Origin: Acidobacteriota bacterium
Lineage (GTDB): Bacteria > Acidobacteriota > Terriglobia > Terriglobales > SCQP01
NCBI GenBank assembly: GCA_021818955.1
Contig: JAKASR010000018.1
Coordinates: 17,071-81,070, forward strand
DNA length: 64,000 bases
Direction of reading: 5' to 3'
In this document: positions 1 through 9,094 of the stretch, piece by piece
Numbering within the stretch: position 1 is the stretch's first letter
Layout of the letters: the number at the start of each line of letters is the position of its first letter
Program-made: the position numbers and the translations under genes
The notes under the pieces: generated by a model
What the model was told of the DNA's origin: nothing
Databases searched by the model: none
The model's input: only the letters and a program-made list of their open reading frames with translations

Positions 1-188
1 CGGGTAGCGGGCCGGCGCGCCACCACGGCCTCCGCTTTGGCCTGGGCCAGGCGGAGGACGTAATGGCGCGCGGTTTCGCCGCGGCGAATGCGTTCGTCCA
101 GATCGGCCGCCAACGAGCGGAAACTCCAGCCGGCGCGGCGCAAAATTTCTCGCCGCCGTGGCGAAGCCGAAGCCAGAATCAGCGCCAT
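1..188 (-). CDS. maf: Maf-family nucleotide pyrophosphatase, N-terminal part (cut by window edge)
   Basis: This gene is not in the ORF track because it runs off the left edge. Reading the minus strand from the ATG at 188 gives MALILASASPRRREILRRAG, then a GE...YVLRLAQAKAEAV stretch. The N-terminal LASASPRRRE signature and the downstream RLA..KA block are typical of Maf/YhdE house-cleaning nucleotide pyrophosphatases, which hydrolyse non-canonical or modified NTPs in the cytoplasm. About 62 residues are visible of a family usually near 190. The substrate class (dTTP/UTP or m7GTP type) cannot be told because the discriminating residues lie outside the window. Confidence 0.85.
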   Translation of the reverse strand, partial: MALILASASPRRREILRRAGWSFRSLAADLDERIRRGETARHYVLRLAQAKAEAVVARRPAT

Positions 189-322
189 CTCGTCATTTTT
201 GCTTGCGCTTTCCCGCGGCAGGGGGCCTCGCCTGGGGCGGAGGAACGCGCGGGGGGAGGGGGAGCGCAATGATGCTGGGCTGGAAGCCGTGCCTGGAAAT
301 TTGCTCTTATATGCCCGGGTAC

Positions 323-1681
323 TCACGCCGGCACGGACCTTCCCTGGGACAGCTTGGCGTTGCGGCGGCGCCGTTGCAGCCAGCCCCAGATCAGCAGTCC
401 ATACAGAGGCAAAAATTCCCAGGCCATCCAAGCGGTCTGGCGATAAGCGCTGGAGACCAGCGCCGGGTAGGCGAGCAGGACGCCGGAGATGAAATACAGC
501 CAGGCGGGGTCGGGATCGAAGGCCAACCAGGGCAACAGCCAAAGCGCCACCCCCGGCTGCAATCGCGGCACCAACAGCAATAACGCCGCCAGGCAGAGTT
601 TGGCCATGCGCGGCGGCTGCAGGTTGCGGGTGGAAAGCCAGACGAACACCGCGAAGAAGGCGGCTAAGGCGGCTAGGCGCGCCGGCGGCTGAAGCGAAGC
701 GCCGAACAGGCGGGGCAACAGCGCAAGGCCCCCGTTGGCAGAAGCGGCGAGCCAGAGCTTAAAGCCGGCGGCGAGATTATGTCCCCAGGCAGGCAGGAAA
801 AAGTGCCGTTCGAAAAAAAGATAGGGCCAGCTGCAGAGCAGCACAGGGGCCAGCAACCAAAGCCAATGCCGGCGCCGAATCCGGCGATACCAGGCGGGCG
901 CCAGCAAGAGAGCGGCGAGATTGAGCATGATCGCCAGGCCCAGGGCAAGATGGCTGAAGCGATCCCATTCCCCGGCCAAATAGAACGCCATCAACAACAG
1001 AAACAGCGCGAGCGCGACGAGGCTGCCATTCCCGGCCATTTCGATGACCGCCAGCGGCGCCCAGGCGTATATCAGGACGCGATCTGAATTGAGGCCATAG
1101 CGGCGCAACAAACCGGCTAAGGGCCAGATCAGCAGCAGATCGAAAACGATTCCCAGCAACTTTTCCCCGGCGGGCAGAATTGAAATCCGGAAATTCCAGC
1201 GGGTGACAAGTTCCGCCAAAGGCGGTGAGGTGGCCGCCAACTGCGGGCGCTGCAGGTGAGAAAATGTGGACCCTCGCAAGGGAACCAAAATGGGATTATC
1301 GGGCGCGAAAAAGTAAGGATTAAAAGGCGAGTTAAAGGATTGAACTTTGCCTTCCCAGTGCTGGCGCGCAAAGGTGTGCGAGAGCGTGGGGGCGAGCGGC
1401 AACAGGGTGAGACGGAAAATCAGCGCCGCCCCCAGGATCAGGATCCAACCCGGCCGGCCACATTTCCCCGGAAGGGCAAGTACGACCCATACCGCAATCA
1501 GATACAATAAAGCAGCCACTAAAGCCCAGGCGACAAAGGGCAATAAATGCCGGGCAGGATCTTGAATCCGCAGAATTGCAATCAAGGCCGTTTCCATCAG
1601 AACGGCAAGCAGCAGCAACGCGGGTGTTTTCAGGCGGTTGAGCGGCATTGGCTGGCTTACTATAACCGATTGCGACCCCAT
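323..1681 (-). CDS. Integral membrane glycosyltransferase-like protein (GT-C / GT87-like)
   Basis: The 452-residue protein is dominated by about ten hydrophobic segments with Arg-rich cytoplasmic loops. A conserved-looking luminal loop around residues 115-165 (FNPYFFAPDN, then SPPLAELVTRWNF) resembles polyprenol-phosphate-sugar-dependent GT-C mannosyltransferases, where sugar is transferred on the periplasmic face. No single diagnostic motif is certain, so the exact family is inferred. The start could be the first Met (1681) or Met12 (1648, MPLNRLKTP); the second gives a cleaner signal-anchor. It is divergent from the GT2 gene at 1723 with a short shared upstream region, which suggests a joint role in envelope glycan synthesis. 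Confidence 0.6.
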   Translation of the reverse strand: MGSQSVIVSQPMPLNRLKTPALLLLAVLMETALIAILRIQDPARHLLPFVAWALVAALLYLIAVWVVLALPGKCGRPGWILILGAALIFRLTLLPLAPTLSHTFARQHWEGKVQSFNSPFNPYFFAPDNPILVPLRGSTFSHLQRPQLAATSPPLAELVTRWNFRISILPAGEKLLGIVFDLLLIWPLAGLLRRYGLNSDRVLIYAWAPLAVIEMAGNGSLVALALFLLLMAFYLAGEWDRFSHLALGLAIMLNLAALLLAPAWYRRIRRRHWLWLLAPVLLCSWPYLFFERHFFLPAWGHNLAAGFKLWLAASANGGLALLPRLFGASLQPPARLAALAAFFAVFVWLSTRNLQPPRMAKLCLAALLLLVPRLQPGVALWLLPWLAFDPDPAWLYFISGVLLAYPALVSSAYRQTAWMAWEFLPLYGLLIWGWLQRRRRNAKLSQGRSVPA

Positions 1682-1722
1682 TCCGCCGCCGTTTCGCTAC
1701 CCGCAACCGGGTTGAAAATTAT

Positions 1723-3366
1723 ATGATTGCCGCGCTAAATACCCTCGCGATAGGGTTCGCTCCTCATTCCAGCCTTTGGCAATACGTACGCCAGCAATGG
1801 CTGAATCAGACATTCACCAAAGGTCCGGCGGGATTGCCGCTTTATCAACTCAACGGATTCGATCTTTCGCTGCTGATTCCTTATTTCCTGGTGCTTTCGA
1901 TCCTGGCTTTTTATGGCTTTCACCGCTATGTGCTGGTTTATGTCTATTACCGCAACCGGAACCGGCGCGCCACCGACCCCGCTGCCCGCTTTGCGGAACT
2001 GCCGCGGGTCACAGTGCAGTTGCCGATCTATAACGAGCGTTTTGTAGTGGACCGCCTGGTGGAGGCCGTTTGCCAGCTAAATTATCCCGCCGATAAACTT
2101 GAAATTCAGGTGCTCGATGATTCCACCGACGATACGGTGGAGGTTGCGCGGACGGCCGTGGCACGGGCGCACGCCCAGGGGCACGCCATCAGCTACCATC
2201 ACCGCACCAACCGCAATGGATTCAAAGCGGGCGCGCTCCGGGCCGGCATGGAGGTGGCCAGCGGCGAACTGATTGCCATTTTCGATGCCGATTTCGTGCC
2301 GCCGCCCGATTTCCTGCAGCGCACCGTGCATTTTTTTACCGATCCGAAACTCGGCATGGTGCAGACGCGCTGGGGCTACATCAATCGCGATTATTCATGG
2401 CTGACGAGGGTGGAATCCATCCTGCTGGACGGGCATTTTATTCTCGAACACGGCGGGCGCTATCGCGCCGGCCTGTTTTTTAATTTCAATGGCACGGCCG
2501 GAATCTGGCGCCGGCAGGCCATTGAAGACGGCGGCGGCTGGCAGCACGATACCCTGACCGAGGACACTGATCTTTCCTACCGGGCCCAATTGGCGGGATG
2601 GCGCTTTCTCTATCTGCCGGAGGTGGAGTGCCCATCGGAGCTGCCGGTAGATATGAATGCCTTTAAGGTGCAGCAAGCACGCTGGGCTAAGGGACTGATC
2701 CAGACTTCGCGCAAAATTTTACCCCGTATGATGCGCCGCGCCGACGTCAGCCCGCGGGAAAAATTAGAGGCCTGGTGGCACCTTACCGCCAATATTTCTT
2801 ATCCGCTGATGATCGTGCTCTGCATTCTGCTGCTGCCGGCAATGATCGTGCGCTTTTACCAGGGCTGGTTCCAGATGCTCTATCTCGACCTGCCGCTGTT
2901 CATCGCCGCCACCATGTCGGTATCTTCGTTTTACCTGGTGGCGCAGCGCGAGCTCTATCCCCGCGCCTGGAAATCGGCTTTGGTTTTTATGCCGCTGGTT
3001 ATGGCGATCGGCATTGGATTGACGGTCACCAATACGCGCGCCGTGCTGGAAGCCCTGTTTGGCATCCGCAGTTCTTTTCAGCGCACGCCGAAATTCCGCA
3101 TCGAGACGCGGCAAGACCGCGCCACCCATGCAACTTACCGGCGCAAAATCGGCTGGTCTCCGGTGATTGAGCTGGCCCTGGGCACGATCTTCGCCTGGGT
3201 CACGATTTACGCCATCCAGAACGAAAACTACCTCACCTTGCCTTTCCTGCTGCTTTTCGTCGGGGGATATTGGACCACCGGACTGTTATCGATTTTTCAG
3301 GGGCGAAGGCCGCGCTCGAAAGCGGTTCGCATCGAATCGGCCGTTGCCGCAGGCCAAGGCTCGTAA
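1723..3366 (+). CDS. Family 2 glycosyltransferase, cellulose-synthase-like (processive type)
   Basis: The 547-residue protein has an N-terminal membrane segment (about 30-75), a cytoplasmic GT2 catalytic domain (about 95-330) and three or four C-terminal membrane segments. The four motifs of processive beta-glycosyltransferases are visible: DDSTDD, the metal-binding DAD (FDADFVPP), TED and the acceptor-site QQARW. These enzymes use UDP- or GDP-sugars to extend beta-linked polysaccharides through the inner membrane. The product cannot be deduced; glucomannan/CslA-like or poly-hexose synthases are closest in feel. No PilZ domain is seen at the C-terminus. The ATG at 1723 follows an AT-rich stretch. 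Confidence 0.85.
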   Translation: MIAALNTLAIGFAPHSSLWQYVRQQWLNQTFTKGPAGLPLYQLNGFDLSLLIPYFLVLSILAFYGFHRYVLVYVYYRNRNRRATDPAARFAELPRVTVQLPIYNERFVVDRLVEAVCQLNYPADKLEIQVLDDSTDDTVEVARTAVARAHAQGHAISYHHRTNRNGFKAGALRAGMEVASGELIAIFDADFVPPPDFLQRTVHFFTDPKLGMVQTRWGYINRDYSWLTRVESILLDGHFILEHGGRYRAGLFFNFNGTAGIWRRQAIEDGGGWQHDTLTEDTDLSYRAQLAGWRFLYLPEVECPSELPVDMNAFKVQQARWAKGLIQTSRKILPRMMRRADVSPREKLEAWWHLTANISYPLMIVLCILLLPAMIVRFYQGWFQMLYLDLPLFIAATMSVSSFYLVAQRELYPRAWKSALVFMPLVMAIGIGLTVTNTRAVLEALFGIRSSFQRTPKFRIETRQDRATHATYRRKIGWSPVIELALGTIFAWVTIYAIQNENYLTLPFLLLFVGGYWTTGLLSIFQGRRPRSKAVRIESAVAAGQGS

Positions 3367-3381
3367 AAGCTGCCTGTTTGC

Positions 3382-3404
3382 GGTAATGAAATGTAAAAAT
3401 TACC
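3382..3404. terminator. Weak inverted repeat between convergent genes
   Basis: GGTAAT and ATTACC are separated by about 11 nt in the short gap between the convergent GT2 and TonB-like genes. It is AT-rich without a clear T tract, so it is only a possible bidirectional terminator. Confidence 0.25.
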
Positions 3405-3440
3405 AACTTCGGCGGCCGGCTTCGGCTATAAAGCGAAAAA

Positions 3441-4427
3441 TTAGAACAGGCGGAAGCTGACACTGATCTGGGCGCGCACGGCTACCGGCTTGCCATTCAT
3501 CCTTGCGGGTTTAAATCTCCATTGCTTGACCGCGAGGATGGCTTTTTGATCCAGTCCCAAGCCCAAGCGTTTGGCGATGGTGATCTGATGCGCCCTGCCG
3601 TCGGTTCCGATCGTCACCCAAAGCACGACAGTGCCCTGGTATTTGGCCTCGCGGGCAGCGTTGGTAAATTCCGGATCCGGATCATAAATTACGACCGGAT
3701 CAGTTATACCAGCGCCTTCAGAATAAGCTCCGCCGCCGGTACCGCCGCCTGTGCCCGGGCCATAACCGTTGCCATTGCCGGAACCGATGCCGCCCCCGCG
3801 ACCACTGCCCATGCCGGCCAAGGAACCGGGACCGTTGGAAGGAGCGGTCAATTTGATCGTGGGCTGGCCAAATTGCGGGAGATTCGGCTGCGGCAACACG
3901 ACATTTTTCTGCACCACAATCGAGGGAGGAACGGGCAATTGGGGCTTAATCTTCGGCATTACGGCCATGGGCGGCGCAAGGGCATGACGCAAGCGAATCG
4001 GGATTCGGCCACGGCTGGGCGGGCGAATCGAATGCGTTCCGCCGCCTCCACCCCCACCGATGTGCTTTTTGCCCATCGAAGTAGTGGGTAAAAATATCGG
4101 GGTTATCTGAACTACCGATTGAAAAGCCTGACCGACCTGACGATGAAAGATCGGCAACATTAAGAGAGCAATAATCAGAAAATGAATTAATAAAGCGCTG
4201 ACCCGGCTGCCGGCGCGGGTTTTTATGTCTTCCGGTGTCCAGATGTCCTTAACCGGAACGGGCTCGGATTCAAGCTCCAGCGGGGGCGGAGGGGGCGCAA
4301 AACGCGCTTGAATGCTCGTTTTGAGCGAGGCCCAAAGCGAGGGCGTTTCGATTAAAGGGGAAAATTCCGGCTCCGGCGCAGGGGAGGCTGGAACATCGGG
4401 TAACGGTTTGGATTGCAACTCGGGCAA
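3441..4427 (-). CDS. TonB-family energy-transducer-like protein, glycine-rich
   Basis: The 328-residue protein has a Pro-rich cytoplasmic N-terminus (about 1-75), one membrane segment (about 80-98), a basic Pro/Gly-rich periplasmic linker with a seven-Gly run and a second Gly-rich block (about 205-240), and a C-terminal TonB domain (about 245-328). The TonB fold is recognised from the EAKYQGTVVLWVTIGTDG stretch, the AVKQWRFKPA block and the C-terminal aromatic. Such proteins couple the ExbB/ExbD proton motor to outer-membrane receptors, but no exbBD or TonB-dependent receptor lies nearby, so the partner is unknown. The long cytoplasmic N-terminus is unusual for classical TonB. Confidence 0.8.
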   Translation of the reverse strand: MPELQSKPLPDVPASPAPEPEFSPLIETPSLWASLKTSIQARFAPPPPPLELESEPVPVKDIWTPEDIKTRAGSRVSALLIHFLIIALLMLPIFHRQVGQAFQSVVQITPIFLPTTSMGKKHIGGGGGGGTHSIRPPSRGRIPIRLRHALAPPMAVMPKIKPQLPVPPSIVVQKNVVLPQPNLPQFGQPTIKLTAPSNGPGSLAGMGSGRGGGIGSGNGNGYGPGTGGGTGGGAYSEGAGITDPVVIYDPDPEFTNAAREAKYQGTVVLWVTIGTDGRAHQITIAKRLGLGLDQKAILAVKQWRFKPARMNGKPVAVRAQISVSFRLF

Positions 4428-4557
4428 GGGCTCTTATCAGAAGAAAGAAGATCGGCGCCAGCCAGCCAGCTTGCAGGCTAATGCCCCTCTTACGCTAGGA
4501 CGCATTTTAGCACGTCCGAGATTCTGAAATTTGGAAGGCATATGCTGCTTTGCCATC

Positions 4558-5853
4558 CTATTCCGCCGCTGCATTCTCCTGGGGCAACTGATATACCAAT
4601 CTACCCCCTACAATTGTAAATATAGCCCTGCCTTGCAATTCCCAGCCCAGAAAGGGAGTATTCCGGCTCTTAGAGTGCAGGGTTTCGGGACGGCAAATCC
4701 ATTTTCGGTTGGGGTCGAAGACGGTCAGATCGGCCAGACTGCCGAAAGCCAGCCGGACAGGCGGATGCCCGAGCACTGACGCTGGCGAAGACGTAAAAGC
4801 TTCCACCATGCGCATTAAAGACAGCCGGCCGGCGCGCACCAGGGCCAGCGCCAGGGGAAGCGCCGTCTCCAGCCCGATAATGCCGAACGGGGCGCGGGTA
4901 AATTCCTGCTGCTTTTCGTGCGCGGCGTGGGGAGCATGGTCGGTGGCAATGGCCTCAATTACGCCCTCGGCCAGGGCCTGAATCAACGCTTCGCGATCGG
5001 CGCGGCTGCGCAAGGGTGGGTTCATTTTGAAATTCGCTTCATAGTCGCGAATATCCTCATCGCAGAGGGTGAAATGATGCGGCGTGACTTCCGCCGTGGC
5101 GCGTACGCCGCGCCGCTTGGCTTCGCGCAGCAGATTCACCGAAGCGGCGGTAGAGATGTGGGCGATATGCAAATGGGCGCCGGTCTGTTCAGCCAGCAGC
5201 AGGTCGCGGCTGACCATGGCGGCTTCGGAAGCCGCGCTAATGCCCGGAAGCCCGAGTCGGTAAGAAGTGGGGCCTTCGTGCATTACGCCACCGGCGGAGA
5301 GCTGCAGATCTTCACAATGCTCGATCACCGGCATCTGGAAGCGCCCAGCGTACTCCATGGCGCGGCGCAGGCGCTGGCCGTTCGAGACCGGATGCCCGTC
5401 GTCGGAAATTGCCACCGCACCGGCGGCGCGCATGCTACCGATTTCGGCCAAGCGTTCTCCCTGGCTGCCGGCGGTGATGGCGCCGATCGGGAACACGCGG
5501 GCGCGGCCAAGTTCGCGCGCGCGCAAGATCAGGTAAGCGGTGCCCCCGGCATGGTCGTTGACCGGCTGGGTATTGGGCATGGCGCAAATTGCGGTGAATC
5601 CGCCCGCGACCGCGGCTTGAGTCCCGCTGGCAATGTCTTCCTTGTATTCCTGCCCCGGTTCACGAAGATGCGTATGCAGGTCAATAAAGCCCGGAGCGAT
5701 CACCAGGCCGGTGCAATCTAAAACCCCCGGCCCTTCCGCCGCAATGCCGGAGCCGGCTTCGCGGATGCGGTCCTCATGAATCACCACGTCGCCGATTTCA
5801 TCCCGGCCGGAGGCGGGATCGATCAGCCTGCCGTTTTTCAGAATCAGGCTCAT
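4558..5853 (-). CDS. pyrC: Dihydroorotase
   Basis: This enzyme cyclises N-carbamoyl-L-aspartate to dihydroorotate, step 3 of pyrimidine synthesis. The 431-residue length fits the class I (PyrC/PyrX-like) amidohydrolases. The metal-binding HxH is in FIDLHTHLREPGQE; later metal ligands fit IEHCED and HIAHIST, and the catalytic Asp fits ATDHAPH. Because the HTHLREPG and ATDHAPH motifs are intact it is likely active rather than the inactive PyrC' that some bacteria pair with PyrB. Its start overlaps the end of pyrB by 4 nt (ATGA), so the two are translationally coupled. Confidence 0.95.
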   Translation of the reverse strand: MSLILKNGRLIDPASGRDEIGDVVIHEDRIREAGSGIAAEGPGVLDCTGLVIAPGFIDLHTHLREPGQEYKEDIASGTQAAVAGGFTAICAMPNTQPVNDHAGGTAYLILRARELGRARVFPIGAITAGSQGERLAEIGSMRAAGAVAISDDGHPVSNGQRLRRAMEYAGRFQMPVIEHCEDLQLSAGGVMHEGPTSYRLGLPGISAASEAAMVSRDLLLAEQTGAHLHIAHISTAASVNLLREAKRRGVRATAEVTPHHFTLCDEDIRDYEANFKMNPPLRSRADREALIQALAEGVIEAIATDHAPHAAHEKQQEFTRAPFGIIGLETALPLALALVRAGRLSLMRMVEAFTSSPASVLGHPPVRLAFGSLADLTVFDPNRKWICRPETLHSKSRNTPFLGWELQGRAIFTIVGGRLVYQLPQENAAAE

Positions 5854-6794
5854 CCTTTAGCCATCATGGCGGGAGCGCCCTGCGCCGCAGTTTGACCCAA
5901 GAGGCGGTCCAGAACCGCCATGCGAATCAGCACCCCGTTTTCCACCTGCTCACGAATGACGGATTGGGGAGAGTCGGCCACTTCGGCGCTGATTTCGACG
6001 CCGCGGATCATGGGACCGGGATGCATGACCAGCGCCTGCGGGCTAGCCAGGCGGAGCCGCTCGGGCGTGAGCCCGTATTCACGGGCGTATTCGGCTTCAT
6101 TGGGGAAAAAGCCGGCCTGCATACGTTCCATTTGCAGTCGCAGCACCATGACCGCGTCCACGGCATCGAGCGCGTCTTCCAGACGATACGTGGCCCGCAC
6201 GCGCGGGCCATAGGCTTCGGCTAAAGCCGGAGGCAACAGCGTGCGCGGGCCGCAAAGGCGCACGCGCGCGCCTAGTTGCGTCAGTAGAAGCAGATTGGAG
6301 CGGGCCACGCGGCTGTGCAGGATATCGCCCACGATGGCAATCTCCAGGCCCTCCAGACGCCCGAAATGGCGCCAAAGGGTATAGCCGTCGAGCAAGGCCT
6401 GGGTGGGGTGCTCGTGCATGCCATCCCCGGCATTAATCACGGTGGAATGGACATTGCGCGCGACCAGATGAGGAGCGCCGCTTGCAGCATGGCGTATGAC
6501 GATCCCATCCACCGCCATCGCCTGCAAGGTATAAACCGTATCCAGCAGCGATTCGCCTTTTTCAATGCTGCTCGATTGCGCGGTGACCGAGACGGTTTCC
6601 GCGCCCAGGCGGCGGGCGGCTACTTCGAATGAGGTTCGGGTGCGGGTCGAGGGTTCGTAAAAAAGCAACAGCAAGCGGCGGCCGGAGAGCCGGCGTTCGG
6701 GAGCCTGCTGCTGAAACCGGCGCGCCTGGCGCAAAATTGCCCAGGCTTCGTCCATTTCCAATCCTTCAATACCCAGCAGGTGCTTCATATTCAC
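5850..6794 (-). CDS. pyrB: Aspartate carbamoyltransferase catalytic subunit
   Basis: This enzyme condenses carbamoyl phosphate with aspartate, the committed step of pyrimidine synthesis. The 314-residue length is normal. The carbamoyl-phosphate loop FYEPSTRTRTSFE, the HPTQALLD motif and the C-terminal HPGP (MHPGPMIRG) are intact. It lies between pyrR and pyrC in one leftward operon, overlapping pyrC by 4 nt and following pyrR by about 35 nt. No pyrI regulatory subunit is seen, which fits a PyrR-regulated operon with an unregulated or dihydroorotase-associated ATCase. Confidence 0.96.
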   Translation of the reverse strand: MNMKHLLGIEGLEMDEAWAILRQARRFQQQAPERRLSGRRLLLLFYEPSTRTRTSFEVAARRLGAETVSVTAQSSSIEKGESLLDTVYTLQAMAVDGIVIRHAASGAPHLVARNVHSTVINAGDGMHEHPTQALLDGYTLWRHFGRLEGLEIAIVGDILHSRVARSNLLLLTQLGARVRLCGPRTLLPPALAEAYGPRVRATYRLEDALDAVDAVMVLRLQMERMQAGFFPNEAEYAREYGLTPERLRLASPQALVMHPGPMIRGVEISAEVADSPQSVIREQVENGVLIRMAVLDRLLGQTAAQGAPAMMAKG

Positions 6795-6829
6795 ATGCGG
6801 GCGAGCAGCTACCGCCAGGCTGACGCCGG

Positions 6830-7393
6830 TTAGCTGGCTTCGACCAGCAGCACTTTTTCCATGCCGTCGATTTCCTGCAACTTCACTTCGATGATTTCCC
6901 GATCGGTGGTTTGCACGTACTTGCCAATAAACGAGGCCTCGATGGGGAGTTCGCGGTGGCCGCGGTCAATCAGCACGCAAAGCTGGACGCGTTTAGGGCG
7001 GCCATGGTCGAAGATGGCGTCCAGCGCGGCGCGAGTGGTGCGGCCGGTGTAGAGCACGTCGTCCACCAGCACGACATTTTTTCCCGCCAGCGGCACATCC
7101 AACGTCGTGCTATTCAGGACCGGTTTCTGGTCGACGGTGGAGAGGTCGTCGCGATAAAAGGTGATGTCGAGCTCGCCCACCGGAACCGGGCGGGATTCGA
7201 TGCGCGAGGTCAGCGTGCCCAGGCGTTGGGCCAGGGGCAGGCCCCGGCGGCGAATGCCGACCAGGACCAGATTTTCGGCGCCATTGTTTTTTTCCACAAT
7301 CTCATGCGCCAGACGCACCAGCGTGCGCTCGATCTCGGAGGCCGACATCAATTGCGCTTTTTGATGGAGGGTGGGTTTTTCCGCAGAAGCCAT
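6830..7393 (-). CDS. pyrR: Bifunctional pyr operon regulator / uracil phosphoribosyltransferase
   Basis: The PRPP-binding signature VVLVDDVLYTGRTTRAAL, the VGIRRRGLPLAQRL loop and the C-terminal RGHRELPI block identify PyrR, an RNA-binding attenuator protein with weak UPRTase activity. The ORF track opens the frame at 7588, inside thyX, which would add 65 residues unlike the family. The ATG at 7393 (MASAEKPTLHQKAQLMSAS) is preceded by GAGG at good spacing and gives 187 residues, close to the usual 180. It sits after thyX with a gap of about 95 nt and before pyrB. I found no clear PyrR anti-terminator loop in the gaps, so attenuation here is inferred only from the family. Confidence 0.93.
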   Translation of the reverse strand: MASAEKPTLHQKAQLMSASEIERTLVRLAHEIVEKNNGAENLVLVGIRRRGLPLAQRLGTLTSRIESRPVPVGELDITFYRDDLSTVDQKPVLNSTTLDVPLAGKNVVLVDDVLYTGRTTRAALDAIFDHGRPKRVQLCVLIDRGHRELPIEASFIGKYVQTTDREIIEVKLQEIDGMEKVLLVEAS

Positions 7394-7488
7394 GGGCGAC
7401 CTCATGATAGCAAAAGGTTGGGCAAGCATAGCCGTGACCACAATCACGTGAGCGGCTGGAACTATTTTACCCCGGCCGAGCGGGAGGC

Positions 7489-9069
7489 TCAGCGCTGCAC
7501 CAATTCGCGTTCCGGGTCCGGCTTTTTCACGCGCAGACGAGCCGTAAATGCCGGATGCCGGGCTGCAAGCGCCTGGAACATTTCCCAAGCGGTTTCGCGA
7601 TAAGAAAAATGTCCGCCGGGAGCGGTGCGCAGCTCAACCAGGTAAGCCGCCTCGGCGGCATCCATTTTAAAGAGCGTGCGTTTGCGGTAGGCGAGCGAGA
7701 TCAGATAAGGGGCCGCGGCCGGGGGCAACTCCGAAGCCGCCTGCCGCGCCTTCGCCAAGGCGGCATGATAATCCGCCTCGGCGCCACAGCCCGCCAGAGG
7801 CGCGGGCGTATCATAGCCGTGGCGAAAACTGGCGGGCTGATGGATCTGCACGCAGCGGCGATGTCGATGCAGATCGCGGAAGCCGCCCAAATCCATGAAA
7901 ATATCGAAAATGAAGCTATAACCGGAGCGCCATTCGCGCGCCAGTTCGTCATGCGCGCCCCGCCGGCGCAAGCCGGTTTCGAGAATTTCCGCGCGCCGGC
8001 ATGCATCCAGCCCAGAGATGATATCGGCGATTTGGGCATAAGGGTGATCGCAAGCGCCATAAAGCAGGGTAGCGGCGATTTCGATTTCCCAACTGGCGGG
8101 CTCCAGCAGAGTGACACGGGGGGCGGGGCGGGGCTCGGCGCCGGCAAGCAGCTCCGCGGCCAATTGCCGCAGTTCGCGGCGGGATTCGATCAGGTAAGGA
8201 CTGGGCTCGGCGTACTTGACCAGGGTGGGCAAGGTCGCCGCCGGCCGGGCCGAATCTTCCAACTCCGCGGCGAGCTCATCCTCGCCGCTCCGGCGCAGTG
8301 CCGCCGCGGCCTGGCTCAGCCGCTCCCGGCGCGGATCGTAGGCGGCGCCGGCGCCAGCGCGCTTGAGCGCATTGCCCAGCTCGCGGACTTCCTCGTATTC
8401 GGAAGACAGCAAACGGGAAATCTGCGCTTCCAGCGTGCGCGCGCTCACGATCTGGCCCAGGCTGGTCAGCGTGGCTAGGGGCAGCAAATAGCGCGCGACA
8501 TCGAATGCCCGTGCCCGCATCGCGCGCTCGAAACGGTCTTTCTCCATTTCTTGCGGGCACGTCATACGCGCACAGTAGTCGCGCCAGACTTTCTCCGTGA
8601 CGGAATGATAGGCAGCGAAAAGCGCGTCCAGGGCGGACTCATAGAGGGCGCGCGGCGCGGGCGAGAGTCCTGCCGGAACATACCAGTCGCCACTGCGGAA
8701 ATTTTGATAACGGGTGGAGCGTTCCTGGCCGTCCCAGCGGCTTTCATCCGCCACTTCGATGGCGGCCAACAGCGATAAGCGCTCAATGGCGAAAGCGACA
8801 TGCGCCAAATCGGCGATGGAGCGGTGTCCATATTGAAAATAAAAAGTGTTGAGGAACTTTTCGGCTTTTTGGCTGTTGATTTCACGCAAACTCTCGCGCA
8901 GGGAAAGCGCCGAGCGGCTGTAACGGGCCAGCGCATAAGCGACGAGTTCCGGCTCTACGCCCGAGAGCGCAAACACGCGCGCGCCCGCAGCTTCCAAATC
9001 CAGCCGAGGGGAAGCCGGTGCGGCTGGGTTGGGCGGAGGAGTGAGGGAATGGGGATTATCGGACGGCAT
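7489..9069 (-). CDS. thyX: Two-domain ThyX-like FAD-dependent thymidylate synthase
   Basis: At 526 residues this is about twice the usual ThyX (220-250). The N-terminal half (about 20-200) has YGHRSIADLAHVAFAIE and ESRWDGQERSTRYQNF, which align with the ThyX helix and the S..RY segment but lack the RHR triplet. The C-terminal half (about 310-500) has GFRDLHRHRRCVQIHQ, which carries RHR, followed by FRHGYD. ThyX makes dTMP from dUMP using methylenetetrahydrofolate and FADH2. The gene heads the leftward pyrimidine cluster with pyrR-pyrB-pyrC, which fits nucleotide metabolism. It may be a fused tandem duplication in which one half has lost part of the signature; activity is inferred. It is divergent from the rsmB-like gene with only 25 nt between them. 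Confidence 0.8.
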   Translation of the reverse strand: MPSDNPHSLTPPPNPAAPASPRLDLEAAGARVFALSGVEPELVAYALARYSRSALSLRESLREINSQKAEKFLNTFYFQYGHRSIADLAHVAFAIERLSLLAAIEVADESRWDGQERSTRYQNFRSGDWYVPAGLSPAPRALYESALDALFAAYHSVTEKVWRDYCARMTCPQEMEKDRFERAMRARAFDVARYLLPLATLTSLGQIVSARTLEAQISRLLSSEYEEVRELGNALKRAGAGAAYDPRRERLSQAAAALRRSGEDELAAELEDSARPAATLPTLVKYAEPSPYLIESRRELRQLAAELLAGAEPRPAPRVTLLEPASWEIEIAATLLYGACDHPYAQIADIISGLDACRRAEILETGLRRRGAHDELAREWRSGYSFIFDIFMDLGGFRDLHRHRRCVQIHQPASFRHGYDTPAPLAGCGAEADYHAALAKARQAASELPPAAAPYLISLAYRKRTLFKMDAAEAAYLVELRTAPGGHFSYRETAWEMFQALAARHPAFTARLRVKKPDPERELVQR

Positions 9070-9094
9070 CGGAATCAGCCCCTTAGTATAAATT

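Noticed and set aside
7394-7488. PyrR attenuator between thyX and pyrR
   Set aside because: No PyrR anti-antiterminator loop consensus and no terminator with a T tract seen in the 95-nt gap.
6830-7588. Long form of PyrR starting at 7588
   Set aside because: The extra 65 residues overlap thyX and are unlike PyrR; the ATG at 7393 has a good ribosome-binding site and family length.
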